Below, one piece after another: positions 26,850-39,640 of a stretch of DNA of 64,000 bases. The first letter of the stretch is position 1. Every line of letters starts with the position of its first letter. Source of the DNA: Sinonovacula constricta (lineage: Eukaryota > Mollusca > Bivalvia > Cardiida > Solecurtidae). The stretch lies in assembly GCA_007844125.1 (NCBI GenBank), contig CM017564.1:14550244-14614243 (forward strand), read 5' to 3'. A program made the position numbers and the translations under genes. The notes beneath the pieces were generated by a model that was not told the origin of the DNA, searched no databases, and worked only from the letters and a program-made list of their open reading frames with translations.

Positions 26850-27570
26850 TGTGTTATAACATTAATGTGTTGTTTACGTTTTTTATTACCAACAGACTGT
26901 CTCGTGTGATCAAACCTCAACAAATTATACAACAATTATATAACTGAAGCAATAAATTAATGAAGAAATTATATAATTATTATTATGACAATTAAAATAT
27001 ATGTTTTCTCAATTTAAGTTATCTTTAATTTATATTATGAATCGCATATTGCCTAGATGTATGTGATATGTGTTCTCTATGTTTTTGTCTGTTATTTTAA
27101 TTGTTAGTTTAATTGTTAGAGTATTGTTAGTTTAATTGTTAGAGTATTGTTAGTTTAATTTCGCAGATGATACGCCCATAATCATCCGATCTTTATTATG
27201 TATAACCATCCATCAATGACAACATAGGGCCCAAGGTTGTGTCCATCCTGGTTGTATCATAACGTAATCACCGAGGTCCGAATATTTAACTCAAATATGC
27301 AAATTTTCTGCGTGACATTCATGGGTCCTTTGCGAGAATGGCTTTATGTACATTGCAGATACCTACAAAATATAGTATCTCCGGACAATTATTTTATATG
27401 AGATATAATTTATTAGGTTTAAAATAGAGACCCTGCATGAACTTAGCCACTCCTGGCCAGTCTTTGCGAGACAATCCGCCAAAAAATGTTAGGTCAGGAA
27501 ATGCAAGGTTGAAAGGCTCCACAAACCAGGTTAATTAATAGCCGAGGAAAACACTTGAAGTACAGACAGA
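26850..27570. other. Intergenic stretch
   Basis: No gene. A 23-base word (gttagtttaattgttagagta) is tandemly repeated at about 27105-27165. A reversed piece of the dispersed element lies near 27494-27535. Confidence 0.45.
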
Positions 27571-27580
27571 CAGACAGACA

Positions 27581-27618
<38 letters not shown>

Positions 27619-27652
27619 CGCACGCACGCACACACACACACACACACAAACG
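27565..27652. repeat. (CAGA)n/(CA)n microsatellite
   Basis: Short CAGA units followed by CA repeats with CACG interruptions, ending about 70 bases before the 57-bp minisatellite. Confidence 0.95.
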
Positions 27653-27724
27653 TATATAACGTTAAGCCATGAAATAGTAATTTATTATTCTAGACTCTTG
27701 TGACACACAGACTCGACTTTTATT

Positions 27725-30700
27725 CGACCCCAAACATATTGTTTCAATAACCAATACATAGAAAGCCGAGTCAATGGACTTCGACCCTAAACTTAATGGT
27801 TCAATTACCAATACATAGAAAGCCGAGTCAATGGACTTCGACCCCAACCTTATTGTTTCAATTACCAATACATAGAAAGGCCAGTCAATCGACTTCGACC
27901 CCAAACTTATTGTTTCAATAACCAATACATAGAAAGCCGAGTCAATGGACTTTGACCCCAACCTTATTGTTTCAATTACCAATACATAGAAAGGCCAGTC
28001 AATCGACTTCGACCCCAAACTTATTGTTTCAATTACCAATACATAGAAAGCCGGGTCAATTGACTTCGACCCCAAACTTATTGTTTCAATTACCAATACA
28101 TAGAAAGCCGAGTCAATGGACTTCGACCCCAAACTTATTGTTTCAATTACCAATACATAGAAAGCCGAGTCAATGGACTTCGACCCCAACCTTATTGTTT
28201 CAATTACCAATACATAGAAAGCCGAGTCAATGGACTTCGACCCCAACCTTATTGTTTCAATTACCAATACGTAGAAAGCCGAGTCAATGGACTTCGAGCA
28301 CAAACTTATTGTTTCAATTACCAATACATAGAAAGCCGAGTCAATGGACTCCGACCCCAAACTTATTGTTTCAATAACCAATACATAGAAAGCCGAGTCA
28401 ATGGACTTCGAGCACAAACTTATTGTTTCAATTACCAATACATAGAAAACCGAGTCAATGGACTTCGAGCACAAACTTATTGTTTCAATTACCAATACAT
28501 AGAAAGCCGAGTCAATGGACTTCGACCCCAACCTTATTGTTTCAATTACCAATTCATAGAAAGCCGAGTCAATGGACTTCGAGCACAAACTTATTGTTTC
28601 AATTACCAATACATAGAAAGCCGAGTCAATGGACTTCGACCCCAACCTTATTGTTTCAATTACCAATACATAGAAAGCCGAGTCAATGGACTTCGACCCC
28701 AAACTTATTGTTTCAATTAAAAATTCATAGAAAGCCGAGTCAATGGACTTCGAGCACAAACTTATTGTTTCAATTACCAATACATAGAAAGGCCAGTCAA
28801 TCGACTTCGACCCCAAACTTATTGTTTCAATTACCAATACATAGAAAGCCGAGTCAATGGACTTCGACCCCAAACTTATTGTTTCAATTACCAATACATA
28901 GAAAGCCGAGTCAATGGACTTCGACCCCAAACTTATTGTTTCAATTACCAATTCATAGAAAGCCGAGTCAATGGACTTCGAGCACAAACTTATTGTTTCA
29001 ATTACCAATACATAGAAAGCCGAGTCAATGGACTTCGACCCCAAACTTATTGTTTCAATTACCAATACATAGAAAGGCCAGTCAATGGACTTCGAGCACA
29101 AACTTATTGTTTCAATTACCAATACATAGAAAGCCGAGTCAATGGACTTCGAGCACAAACTTATTGTTTCAATTACCAATACGTAGAAAGCCGAGTCAAT
29201 GGACTTCGAGCACAAACTTATTGTTTCAATTACCAATACATAGAAAGGCCAGTCAATCGACTTCGAGCACAAACTTATTGTTTCAATTACCAATACATAG
29301 AAAGCCGAGTCAATGGACTTCGAGCACAAACTTATTGTTTCAATTACCAATACATAGAAAGGCCAGTCAATCGACTTCGACCCCAAACTTATTGTTTCAA
29401 TTACCAATACATAGAAAGCCGAGTCAATGGACTTCGACCCCAAACTTATTGTTTCAATTACCAATTCATAGAAAGCCGAGTCAATGGACTTCGAGCACAA
29501 ACTTATTGTTTCAATTACCAATACATAGAAAGCCGAGTCAATGGACTTCGACCCCAACCTTATTGTTTCAATTACCAATACATAGAAAGGCCAGTCAATG
29601 GACTTCGACATCAACCTTATTGTTTCAATTACCAATACATAGAAAGCCGAGTCAATGGACTTCGAGCACAAACTTATTGTTTCAATTACCAATACATAGA
29701 AAGCCGAGTCAATGGACGTAGACCCCAAACTTATTGTTTCAATTACCAATACATAGAAAGCCGAGTCAATGGACTTCGACCCCAAACTTATTGTTTCAAT
29801 TACCAATACATAGAAAGCCGAGTCAATGGACTTCGAGCACAAACTTATTGTTTCAATTACCAATACATAGAAAGCCGAGTCAATGGACTTCGAGCACAAA
29901 CTTATTGTTTCAATTACCAATACATAGAAAGGCCAGTCAATGGACTTCGACCCCAACCTTATTGTTGCAATTACCAATTCATAGAAAGCCGAGTCAATGG
30001 ACTTCGAGCACAAACTTATTGTTTCAGTTACCAATACATAGAAAGCCGAGTCAATGGACTTCGACCCCAACCTTATTGTTTCAATTACCAATACATAGAA
30101 AGCCGAGTCAATGGACTTCGAGCACAAACTTATTGTTTCAATTACCAATACATAGAAAGCCGAGTCAATGGACTCCGACCCCAAACTTATTGTTTCAATA
30201 ACCAATACATAGAAAGCCGAGTCTATGGACTTCGAGCACAAACTTATTGTTTCAATTACCAATACATAGAAAGCCGAGTCTATGGACTTCGAGCACAAAC
30301 TTATTGTTTCAATTACCAATACATAGAAAGCCGAGTCAATGGACTTCGAGCACAAACTTATTGTTTCAATTACCAATACATAGAAAGCCGAGTCAATGGA
30401 CTTAGACCCCAAACTTATTGTTTCAATTACCAATACATAGAAAGCCGAGTCAATGGACTCCGACCCCAAACTTATTGTTTCAATAACCAATACATAGAAA
30501 GCCGAGTCAATGGACTTCGACCCCAAACTTATTGTTTCAATTACCAATACGTAGAAAGCCGAGTCAATGGACTTCGAGCACAAACTTATTGTTTCAATTA
30601 CCAATACGTAGAAAGCCGAGTCAATGGACTTCGAGCACAAACTCAATTACCAATACGTAGAAAGCCGAGTCAATGGACTTCGAGCACAAACTTATTGTTT

Positions 30701-31660
30701 CAATAACCAATACATAGAAAGCCGAGTCAATGGACTTCGACCCCAAACTTATTGTTTCAATTACCAATACATAGAAAGCCGAGTCAATGGACTTCGACCC
30801 CAAACTTATTGTTTCAATTACCAATACGTAGAAAGCCGAGTCAATGGACTTCGACCCCAAACTTATTGTTTCAATTACCAATACGTAGAAAGCCGAGTCA
30901 ATGGACTTCGACCCCAAACTTATTGTTTCAATTACCAATACGTAGAAAGCCGAGTCAATGGACTTCGAGTACAAACTTATTGTTTCAATAACCAATACAT
31001 AGAAAGCCGAGTCAATGGACTTCGACCCCAAACTTATTGTTTCAATTACCAATACATAGAAAGCCGAGTCAATGGACTTCGAGCACAAACTTATTGTTTC
31101 AATTACCAATACATAGAAAGCCGAGTCAATGGACTTCGAGCACAAACTTATTGTTTCAATAACCAATACATAGAAAGCCGAGTCAATGGACTTCGACCCC
31201 AACCTTATTGTTTCAATTGCCAATACATAGAAAGCCGAGTCAATGGACTTCGACCCCAAACTTATTGTTTCAATTACCAATACATAGAAAGCCGAGTCAA
31301 TGGACTTCGAGCACAAACTTATTGTTTCAATTACCAATACATAGAAAGCCGAGTCTATGGACTTCGACCCCAAACTTATTGTTTCAATTACCAATACATA
31401 GAAAGCCGAGTCAATGGACTTCGACCTCAAACTTATTGTTTCAATTGCCAATACATAGAAAGCCGAGTCTATGGACTTCGACCCCAAACTTATTGTTTCA
31501 ATTACCAATACATAGAAAGCCGAGTCAATGGACTTCGAGCACAAACTTATTGTTTCAATTACCAATACATAGAAAGCCGAGTCAATGGACTTCGAGCACA
31601 AACTTATTGTTTCAATTACCAATACATAGAAAGCCGAGTCAATGGACTTCGAGTACAAAA
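27725..31660. repeat. 57-bp minisatellite, about 69 copies
   Basis: The unit begins accaatacatagaaagccg, continues gtcaatggacttcga, then either cccca or gcaca, then aacttattgtttcaatt. Copies are highly similar, varying at a few sites (ga-cccc/ga-gcac, tacat/tacgt/ttcat, gccgag/ggccag, aatt/aata). Because 57 is a multiple of three and the unit has no stop in several frames, long ORFs appear on both strands: 994 and 348 residues on the minus strand, and up to 432 on the plus strand. Near 30640 one unit lacks 8 bases, which breaks the minus frame. There is no start context, splice site, signal or non-repeat domain, so it is not called a gene. Confidence 0.95.
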
Positions 31661-32340
31661 TTTTCATTTGATATAAACATAATTGTAAAGTTCAATCGCT
31701 TGTCAGTTTTTTTCCTGAAAAACATTTTCAAGAAAATTTCAGGTGACTGAGAGGTAAGTTAAGAACTAAGACTACTCTTATAGTATTTATATAATGCCAA
31801 TATCGTTTTCTCGCCTGTCGGGTTTGCCCTTTTTGCTAAACGACTAATCACAGATTTGTTCTTTTACATTTGGCTAGCATGTAAATACCTTTGTCCTGTG
31901 CCTTTCAAATTTTGGTATATGTTGCAACGCTCATAAAACTGTGTCATATATTCTCCTTATTAGTTGTTTCTTTTGGTCACAGGAGAAAGTATATTGGAGG
32001 AAAAACCATATGTGACTGCTGCTATACCCAATCTAAATATTCTATGGTGTCCAAGGAAGGACGATTAGGGAAAGATTCAAACCTTGCACCGCAATATCTG
32101 GTTGCAGTTCATTGCTCTGCATCCCGATCCTGTCCTGTCAGTATTTTAAACAACGCAGACATAAGAAAAAGCTGTAAACTCTTCGCCAGAAAGATTACAT
32201 CAAATGTTATTTATTTAGAATAAACGTTTATAAAATTGTATAATTATACTTTTATATTAGATTAACGAAATATTCCGACATAATTTATGAAGAAAATCTT
32301 ATTTGGTTAGACTCTATGCACATTGACATAATGGACTGCA
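31661..32340. other. Intergenic stretch with dispersed-element fragment
   Basis: No gene. A reverse piece of the dispersed element (cctgtgcctttcaaatttt) lies at about 31890-31960. The 110-residue ORF over it has no domain signature. Confidence 0.4.
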
Positions 32341-32349
32341 TTGGAATGG

Positions 32350-32630
32350 GACCGGTCGCAATAGCGCAGGTGATAGAGCGTCGGCTTGCGGATCGACAGG
32401 TCGTGGGTTCGAAACCCGGCCGGGTCTAACCAAAGACATTAAAGTTGGTAGAAGTGGCTTCCCTCCTAACGCTCGGTGCTGAGAAAACACCATTAAGCCT
32501 GACTTGTCGGTGTCAGTATAATGGACCGGCCGGGTTCAGTCCCTGGGCTTCTCATAAATGCCCCTGTGCTATAATGATAGAAATGTCGCTGCGCATTATC
32601 GGCAAAATGCCGGCTAATTACAATCCCGCA
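32350..32630 (+). mobile_element. tRNA-derived SINE (type 1 relative)
   Basis: The tRNA-like head has an A box (tagcgcaggtgatagagcg) and a B box (gggttcgaaacccgg). The body shares structure with the 33642-33955 element: accaaagacattaaagttgg, gctaacgctc-like and ggtgtcagtataatg. Divergence suggests a sister subfamily. Confidence 0.75.
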
Positions 32631-32811
32631 TTGGAATGTGATTCAGACATGTAATCATACATTTCATGTTCGGTCGATTTTACAGCTCAATGTACATAAA
32701 ATATTGAATTATTATTGCACGTTGGTAAACAATTGTTTTGTTGTCTTCGGTGACGTCAATGTTACATTACGCCACTATGGCAACATAAGTACACTGACAG
32801 TGAGAAGCTGT

Positions 32812-32875
32812 GTTATTTAAAAAGCTCCTCAGCAGACATATTGTCCATTTAGCGGCATTTGGAACTAAACACAAG
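32812..32875 (+). promoter_or_regulatory. Possible decayed leader module before G5
   Basis: A TATTTAAA box near 32813 is followed by a leader-like ttggaactaaacacaag, closely resembling the leaders of G2 and G3. The base pair after AAG is AT instead of GT, so the donor looks lost. G5 lies 3.7 kb downstream. It may be a relic, or G5 may use another first exon. Confidence 0.25.
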
Positions 32876-33641
32876 ATTATAGGCTTGAATATATACATAT
32901 ATATTGAGACATGGTAAATATGGTTTTGACATTTTTTATATATTGAGATTTTAGATTCAGCACAATGTTATTTACATATTTCATATTATATCAAGGTTCT
33001 ATTTAACACATGTTCATTTAAAATCAAGGTTTTGGACTATTTAATGGTAATTTTTAATACACGATCATAAAAAACATGCATGTAATAGCATACTGAAGAA
33101 ATATTTATCAACGGAAATTGAAAACGAATGGATTAATAATTCACTTAGAAACATGCAAAAGAGAGTATTATACAATTTTATATAATTAATTAAAACACTC
33201 ATTTAAAAGCTTTAGATTTTAATATAACGTTGATGGATGAATAACATGGACTTGTATGTGATATTGTTACTACACCACTAGAACTGGAGTATACAGTAGG
33301 TATTCCGGCATAAGTAATACAATTTTCTTTATTTCCCTTTAAAACAGGCACGAAACTAAACTTTGATATTCTTAGCAATCCTTATATCATTTTGAGTGGT
33401 AAAACACGTTAATCTGCCAATAAAATCCAGTACATTACAAATCCTCAAATTAGCTGGATATGTTAGATACGGACACCAAGATTTCACACAATGTGTAGAT
33501 AGATTCGAAATTTAAACCCTTAATAAAATGTTAATGTAAACTTTTAAAGTTACAAGGAACGATATCAATTATTTAATGTAGAACTGACGAAAGATACACT
33601 TTCGAATTGTTGTAAGAAAGAATTGTTAACGTTTGTTTATT

Positions 33642-33955
33642 GTTTGTTTATTGGGTTTATCGTCCCACCAACAGTATTTCAGTTATCTGGAGACGGTGCA
33701 CACTTGAAGCCGATATAGTGCTGCCTTCACTGTGTATAGCATGCCGTGAACACCTGGCATGATACCACACCCAGTCACATTATCCTGACACCGTGCCAAC
33801 CAGTCGTGGAACTACCCTTCTATGTGTTTGAGCGTTAGCAAGGAAGCTATACCACTACCATTTTTAACGACTTTGGTATGTCGCGGTCCGGGATCGAACC
33901 CCGGGCCTCCCGTACCTGGAGCCGACGCTCTACCGATTGCGCTACCAGGTCCGGT
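33642..33955 (-). mobile_element. tRNA-derived SINE (type 1), near full length
   Basis: On the minus strand the tRNA-like head has an A box tagcgcaatcggtagagcg and a B box ggggttcgatcccgg, followed by the conserved body and the end ggtgggacgataaacccaat plus aaacaa. It is the best-preserved type 1 copy in the window. Confidence 0.85.
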
Positions 33956-33959
33956 TTGA

Positions 33960-35260
33960 AATTGTTAACGATTTTTTATAAACATACAATATGGGATTCT
34001 GCAACTCAAAGATGTAGTTTCTTTGATGTTTTTTTACAGTAAACGTAGTTTGTACCTTTCCATCTCTAGTTTTTCGCATAAGCAACAATGGCAGAAAGAA
34101 ATTTACCTTTATGAGAAATTAAATTGTACGCAAATGGTATTTGTTGTTAGACAAACATTTATGCAATTACCTAACGTGATATATTTCCTTATACATTGGT
34201 ATAACGTTAAGCAAGTTAATGAGATTTTTTCCAGTTTCTGATTGTAATATTATGCCAGGAAATTGTTACTGTTTTCGATTCACGTGTATGACAATGATGA
34301 TAACCGTTCTTAGCCTCGACGTTGAGAATTTTCTTTTCTTTTTCAAATTACTGATTTTCGTCATACATCGTAATTGGTAAACATCAGCAGTTGGATTGTT
34401 TCATTCTCTCCTTAGTGGCTGTAAATTGCTGGGGCTTTCTATTTATATACATTTTTCTGACAGTTAAGTGCAATTATTGTGTTGTTTGCTTATTTTTGTT
34501 AATTTCTTTGAAACGGGCTCATTCGTCGTGATCAAAATGCAGATTTATTAACATGTTATTTTATCGAATTATTATGTTTGCATACAATACTAGTTATATT
34601 TATTAAATCTGTGTATCTATATTGCATATAGTAACATTAGGTTTACCATTTGAAGTCACCTTGTGGTGGAACATGGCAACTCACAAACGGATCGGTGAAA
34701 TCGTCATGGCTTTTTGGCATAACTTTCAATAATAAGAATATTTTTCCTTTTACTTTGCTTATTTCAGTCATAACGTGTCGGGTTCCTCCTCTTGTTATAC
34801 GTTTCACTCAAAACAAATTTCCAACATGAACTAGAAAAATGTTAAGTGAGTAATATTGATAAAGTGCGGTCGATTAATATTACAAGAAACATTGCTAAAT
34901 GAGACTTTACCGTTGATTAGTTAACGCGACAAAACAAATATTTGTTTTCTTTGGTGAAATTGGTTGCGTCAGTGGCATTATATCTATTCAGCAATTGTAA
35001 ACATAAAAAAATATAAAATCATTAAAAACGAGTAATCCGTTTCTCGATTGACATTAATTATCAAAGCGTTGAACATGTAGAGTTATTAATTAAAATGAAT
35101 TAAGTAAAAAAAATGATTTTTATGAACGATTGCTTATGTATTTAAGTAAGTTTACAGTTATATAAAACTAAAATGGTTCTATATTAACCGTTAAATGTTC
35201 ATGTTAATGTTATTATGTAAAAACTAAACATGACTTATTATATGCCATATTTAAATTGAT
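33960..35260. other. Gene-free stretch
   Basis: AT-rich sequence with no recognised exon, RNA gene or repeat core. Confidence 0.4.
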
Positions 35261-35261
35261 C

Positions 35262-35385
35262 TTGTTACATATCAGCGCTTGGGATTTTTTTTTGTTCTAA
35301 TGATATATCAGCGCTTGGGCTGTTTTATTTGTTCCTTTAATATCTTATAATATATCAGCGCTTGGGCTGTTTTTTTTTCAAACAG
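35262..35385 (-). repeat. Triplicated dispersed-element piece
   Basis: Three copies of atatcagcgcttggg followed by T-rich spacers. The reverse complement of this word and its flank (gatcttgtta, ggcatata) occurs at 39040-39110, so inverted copies lie on both sides of G5. Confidence 0.7.
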
Positions 35386-35425
35386 GTCTCTCGTTTGGGG
35401 TTTTGTTTTTACTTATTATTGTTTA

Positions 35426-36098
35426 ATTATCCATCGCATTGTTTGTAAAGTTGTATTTCTCAGATTAAATTATCCATCGCATTGTTTGTAAAGTTGTATT
35501 TCTCAGATTATATTATCCATCGAATTGTTTGTAAAGTAGTATTTCTCAGATTAAATTATCCATCGCATTGTTTGTAAATTAGTATTTCTTAGATTAAATT
35601 GTCCATCGCATTGTTTTTAAAGTAGTATTTCTTAGATTAAATTATCGCATTGTTTGTAAAGTAGTATTTCTCAGATTAAATTATCCATCGCATTGTTTGT
35701 AAAGTAGTAATTATCAGATTAAATTATCCATCGCATTGTTTGTTAAGTAGTATTTTCTCAGATTAAATTATCCATCGCATTGTTTGAAAAGTAGTATTTC
35801 TCAGATTAAATCTTCGCATTGTTTGTAAAGTAGTATTTCTCAGATTAAATTATCGCATTGTTTGTAAAGTAGTATTTCTCAGATTAAATTATCCATCGCA
35901 TTGTTTGTAAAGTAGTATTTCTCAGATTAAAGTATCCATCGCATTGTTTGTAAAGTAGTATTTCTCAGATTAAATTATCCATCGCATTGTTTGTAAAGTA
36001 GTATTTCTCATATTAAAGTTTCCATCGCATTGTTTGTAAAGTAGTATTTCTCAGATTAAATTATCCATCGCATTGTTTGTAAAGTAGTATCTCTCAGC
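35426..36098. repeat. 43-bp minisatellite upstream of G5
   Basis: About 16 units containing tccatcgcattgtttgtaa then agtagtatttctcagatta. Several units lack six bases (atcgcattg instead of atccatcgcattg). It ends about 430 bases before the G5 exon. Confidence 0.95.
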
Positions 36099-36548
36099 CT
36101 TTACGGTATCGAAGCACGGTAACGTATTGATATCTTGCACTCTGATTTACAGTTTTAATGTACTAAAAAACAGAATTATTGTGGCAGTCATTGTGTAAGG
36201 GCGATTACTTTGGAAGTGAAAAATATTTTCATTGTGTTTCTTGAAACTTTATTGGTTTCAGATAAGCTTTCCTTTGCCATTTGTGTTGGCTTCAGATAAG
36301 CTTTTCTTCGCCATATGTATCTCTTAACCATAATTTTGTCCTTAAAGAGCCGTCATTTTTTAGACATTTGTCAGTCATGTGTCAGTAAGACGTCAGAAAT
36401 GGATAGGTCTCAATAAGAAAGTGTTTTGTCTTGCTGCACAATAATATATTTGCTTTGAAGTAATTAAACGCATTTTAAGTTTATTTTAATTAACGTTTTA
36501 TGTTTGTGGTTTAGATAACAAAACTTTAAGATGACACACTGCCTGACG

Positions 36549-38081
36549 ATGGTGAAAGTTAGCTTCATCGTAGTCCTGATTGAGTTGGGCCTAGCTTTAG
36601 AGCAACCATGGATTTACGAGTTCACTAAAAATACCTGTCACTTCATTTACGGTGAACCGATTGGCCAGTGGGAAATGGTCACCGACATGCAGTGCGTCAA
36701 GGCATGCATTCAGCATGAGAACTGCACCTCTCTGATGTATGAGAAAACCACGAGACAATGTTTCCTGAATGCTGAGATCATGGAAGACGGGAGTCAGTTT
36801 CCCGCGGACTGTGGGGTGCAATACGCCGCACCGGTCACCAGTAAGTATTAAAACATCAGGTGTATCCACAGCATGTTATTGATGATTCAAAATGACGCTG
36901 CAGACATTCGCTTTTTAATTTTGGGCGGACCCAAACCCTTGGTTTATGTCGCCATTACAACACAACGTGCAGTTATCTATCCATAATCTCTAACAACTAC
37001 AGCAATAAACACATGAATCGATTTTACCTCATCCATTTATTATATCTCTAATAAAGTGACTTAACTTTTTTTCTTTTAAATGTCTAATTCAATGGCACCC
37101 ACATATTTCCATTTCAGTCTACACTTTAGTAGTTCGTTCTGTCTCTCTACTTTAAAAGTTTATTTCAGCATTTTTCCTGAGTACGGTGATATAGTTGGTA
37201 TGTTTATGGGAAGAAGATATGTGATTGTGTCCGTTTTATATCTGATGTGTGATAAGTTGTTGATTAATTATTAAGTCGTTTGTGCACTAGTGAAGAAATT
37301 GGTATGCCATATTGCAGGATATTTTGGCTGCGAGGATGGGTGGCAGTTCGTTGCTGGCAGATGTTTCCTGTACCCTGATGTGTTGTTGAGCTGGTTTGGC
37401 TGTGATGACTACTGTATCGGAGAGAACGGCTACCTAGCCAAATACTACAACACCACTGACCTTGGTGTACTCTCTACCGCTTATTTCTACGGCTGGGACA
37501 CAACCAATATCGCCGATGGATGGTATCCCTGGATGACGGTCAACGATTTGTCAGTTGAGGGCGTCTTCACAGGTATGGTTGTCCTTACTGAACTTTATTT
37601 AAACATTGTTATATTTTAAAATGCTATTTTAAAATGACGGTTTACAGAAGGATTTTCTCTTCAAATACGGTCACCTTATACATTAAATTTATAAAAAAAA
37701 GCTTCTTCGCTGTTTTATGTTTTCAGTGACGGTCACTACACCCGTGAGCAATGATATGTTTAAGGTTATATCTCGATATTTTCATTTAAATATTAATTCC
37801 TTATAACAGTGAGACTACGTAATGTCAAATGTTTAATTAGAAAAAAAAACAACGTGTCATTGCAACTCCAAATACAAAAGTATGTTTTATTTCCCACAGA
37901 CCGCGACAATGTGCCGTTGAACCCGGCTGTCCTATCAACAATATATTACAATGGTGAACCCTGGGATTGCGGGTATTCGTATACGACCAAGATCGAGATG
38001 GATGGCTGTGAATATGCGTACAGCTGCCTGTGTGAGCAGGATCCCAAAGTCATAACGAAGAGGGCAAAACGATTCAAATAA
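36549..38081 (+). CDS. G5: secreted PAN + C-type-lectin-like protein
   Basis: The coding exons are 36549-36840, 37318-37572 and 37900-38081 (729 bases, 242 residues), with phase-1 introns of 477 and 327 bases. The ATG at 36549 aligns best with the other copies. An in-frame ATG at 36531, also downstream of the acceptor ggtttag, would add six residues. The signal peptide ends LGLA. The PAN-like module has six cysteines and NCTS. Exon 2 encodes GCEDGW, GRCFLYPD, WFGCDDYC and an NTT sequon. Exon 3 encodes DRDNVP, DCGY, DGC, SCLCE and the tail ITKRAKRFK. AATAAA lies at 38330-38335. It groups with G1 and G2 by exon 2-3 sequence, although G3 and G4 lie between them. Confidence 0.85.
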
Positions 38082-38329
38082 TCCTTTGCGAAAATTGTTA
38101 AACGTCGGTGTCGTTGGCCTTATAAAGTGCGTAATGTCGAATTGCGACAACACTGCGAAATTCATTAAGGCAAGACATTTCTTGTTGGGAAAAAACTGCA
38201 TGGCAGTAAATAAGCGACTCCTCGAAAAAAATAACATAAATTAATTGTTCGGCTTATTATGGAATACTTTTAATTTATCACCCTCTTATGGTATGTGATA
38301 TTCGTCCTTTGATGTCAAATTGTTTCAGC

Positions 38330-38335
38330 AATAAA
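38330..38335 (+). terminator. Polyadenylation signal of G5
   Basis: AATAAA about 250 bases after the stop codon; the only good candidate in the near 3' flank. Confidence 0.35.
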
Positions 38336-38539
38336 AATTGTAACAACGATCAAGTAGATAACATTAAAATGGCATGTGAAAGGATGTCGACAAACGGAGT
38401 TGCTGTTGTTAAAACGTGCTATCTATATTAAACGTATTCGTATGAAAGTATGAAGGCAATAAACGGTACTGACTCAATTCAATTAAAATGTTTTTTGTAT
38501 GCATAGTAGTCCGTTATACTAGTATACCACAAATACCTT

Positions 38540-39350
38540 AGGAAAAAGGCTTTAGGGACAGGTAAATAAGAAAAGGTCCTATCAAAACTCTAACAGATAT
38601 TTAAATTTTATCTACCAGTATACAAAGGCAAACAAGGTAAATGCAAATGTGAAAAAAGACAACGAGACGAGACATAACACACATAAAGAAAAACCAACAG
38701 TTACCGCCTTGGAACGGTTAGTCGGCAAAAGGGCCAACTGGGGTGCTTAAACCTGGTTTGTGGAGCGCTCCAACCTCGCACTTCCTGAAGGTTTTTCTAG
38801 CAAACAAACAGTGTAAATAACAACATCCCGTCAAAGTGAAACAACTAACAGTAAGCACCTGCATCAGGAGTTAAAAAATACAATGAACTTATATACATAC
38901 ATTACAACTAGCAACAAAATAAACTATAAACATATGTACAGTATGTACAGTAGATAAAATCCTCGGCAACGTAAAAACAAAAATCCCAAACGAGAGATCA
39001 GTTTGAAATAAAACAGCCCATGCGCTGATATGTTATAAGATATTATAGGAACAAATAAAACAGCCCAAGCGCTGATATATAACAAGATCAATTTAAATAT
39101 GGCATATAATGCCATGACACCATGTTCTAAAAGTGTCAAAAGTGAAATGTAAAAAATACGAAAGAAAACAACGAAATTTAGAAAACAACCTACCAACAAA
39201 ATAAAACGTAGTATTGTTAAGAGCTAATAAGTTAAAAAAAACAGTTCATGAAAAGCCGAGGATTTATCCGCAGTTGGCATATTATATGTTAGAAAGGTAC
39301 TAAAAACCCGATGTTATACCTACTGTCAACACTATAATTCAGAAGTTACG
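38540..39350 (+). mobile_element. Dispersed 0.8 kb element, best copy
   Basis: Contains the taccgccttggaacgg core, gtcggcaaaagg, cttaaacctggtttgtggag, a cgctccaacctcgcacttcc box, cagtaagcacctgcat, two copies of a cagcccaagcgctgatat word, and agccgaggatttatccgc. No ORF above about 90 residues occurs, so it is probably a non-autonomous element. Confidence 0.6.
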
Positions 39351-39439
39351 GAACTGTTTTCTCAATCTCTCAGTCCGGGTTCACATCTCGGTCTCTGATG
39401 AGATATTTTTCATCTTATACTTTTCCAATGTTTCTATTC

Positions 39440-39640
39440 GTCTGAAATTTGCAATTTGCTCCCAATGCAAGGACGGTTTCCTTTCCACTCCTTGTATATG
39501 AAAACCTCTCAGAAATGGCAAGGTTAGAGCTCTATAAACGGTTTAAGCACCCTAGTCGGCTTATTTACCGACTGACCGTTCAAAGCAAACCCTGCTGGTT
39601 CTTCACTCTGTCAGCTAGATCTGCTTTGTAACGCCATAAG
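39440..39640 (-). mobile_element. Dispersed element fragment, reverse
   Basis: Reverse core: ggcaaggttagagctctataa, then gcaccctagtcgg and gactgaccgttcaaagc. Confidence 0.5.

Noticed and set aside
27725..31660. CRISPR-like array
   Set aside because: The repeats are directly adjacent 57-bp units without unique spacers, in eukaryotic DNA with introns; this is a minisatellite.
27662..31667. Very long minus-strand ORFs (994 and 348 codons) and plus-strand ORFs up to 432 codons
   Set aside because: They consist almost entirely of the 57-bp repeat, whose period is divisible by three. Both strands are open and there is no non-repeat domain, signal or splice context.
31891..32223. 110-codon ORF
   Set aside because: Begins inside a reverse dispersed-element fragment and has no recognisable domain or splice structure.
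33888..33955. Functional tRNA gene on the minus strand
   Set aside because: A and B boxes are present, but the acceptor ends do not pair and the head continues into a SINE body.
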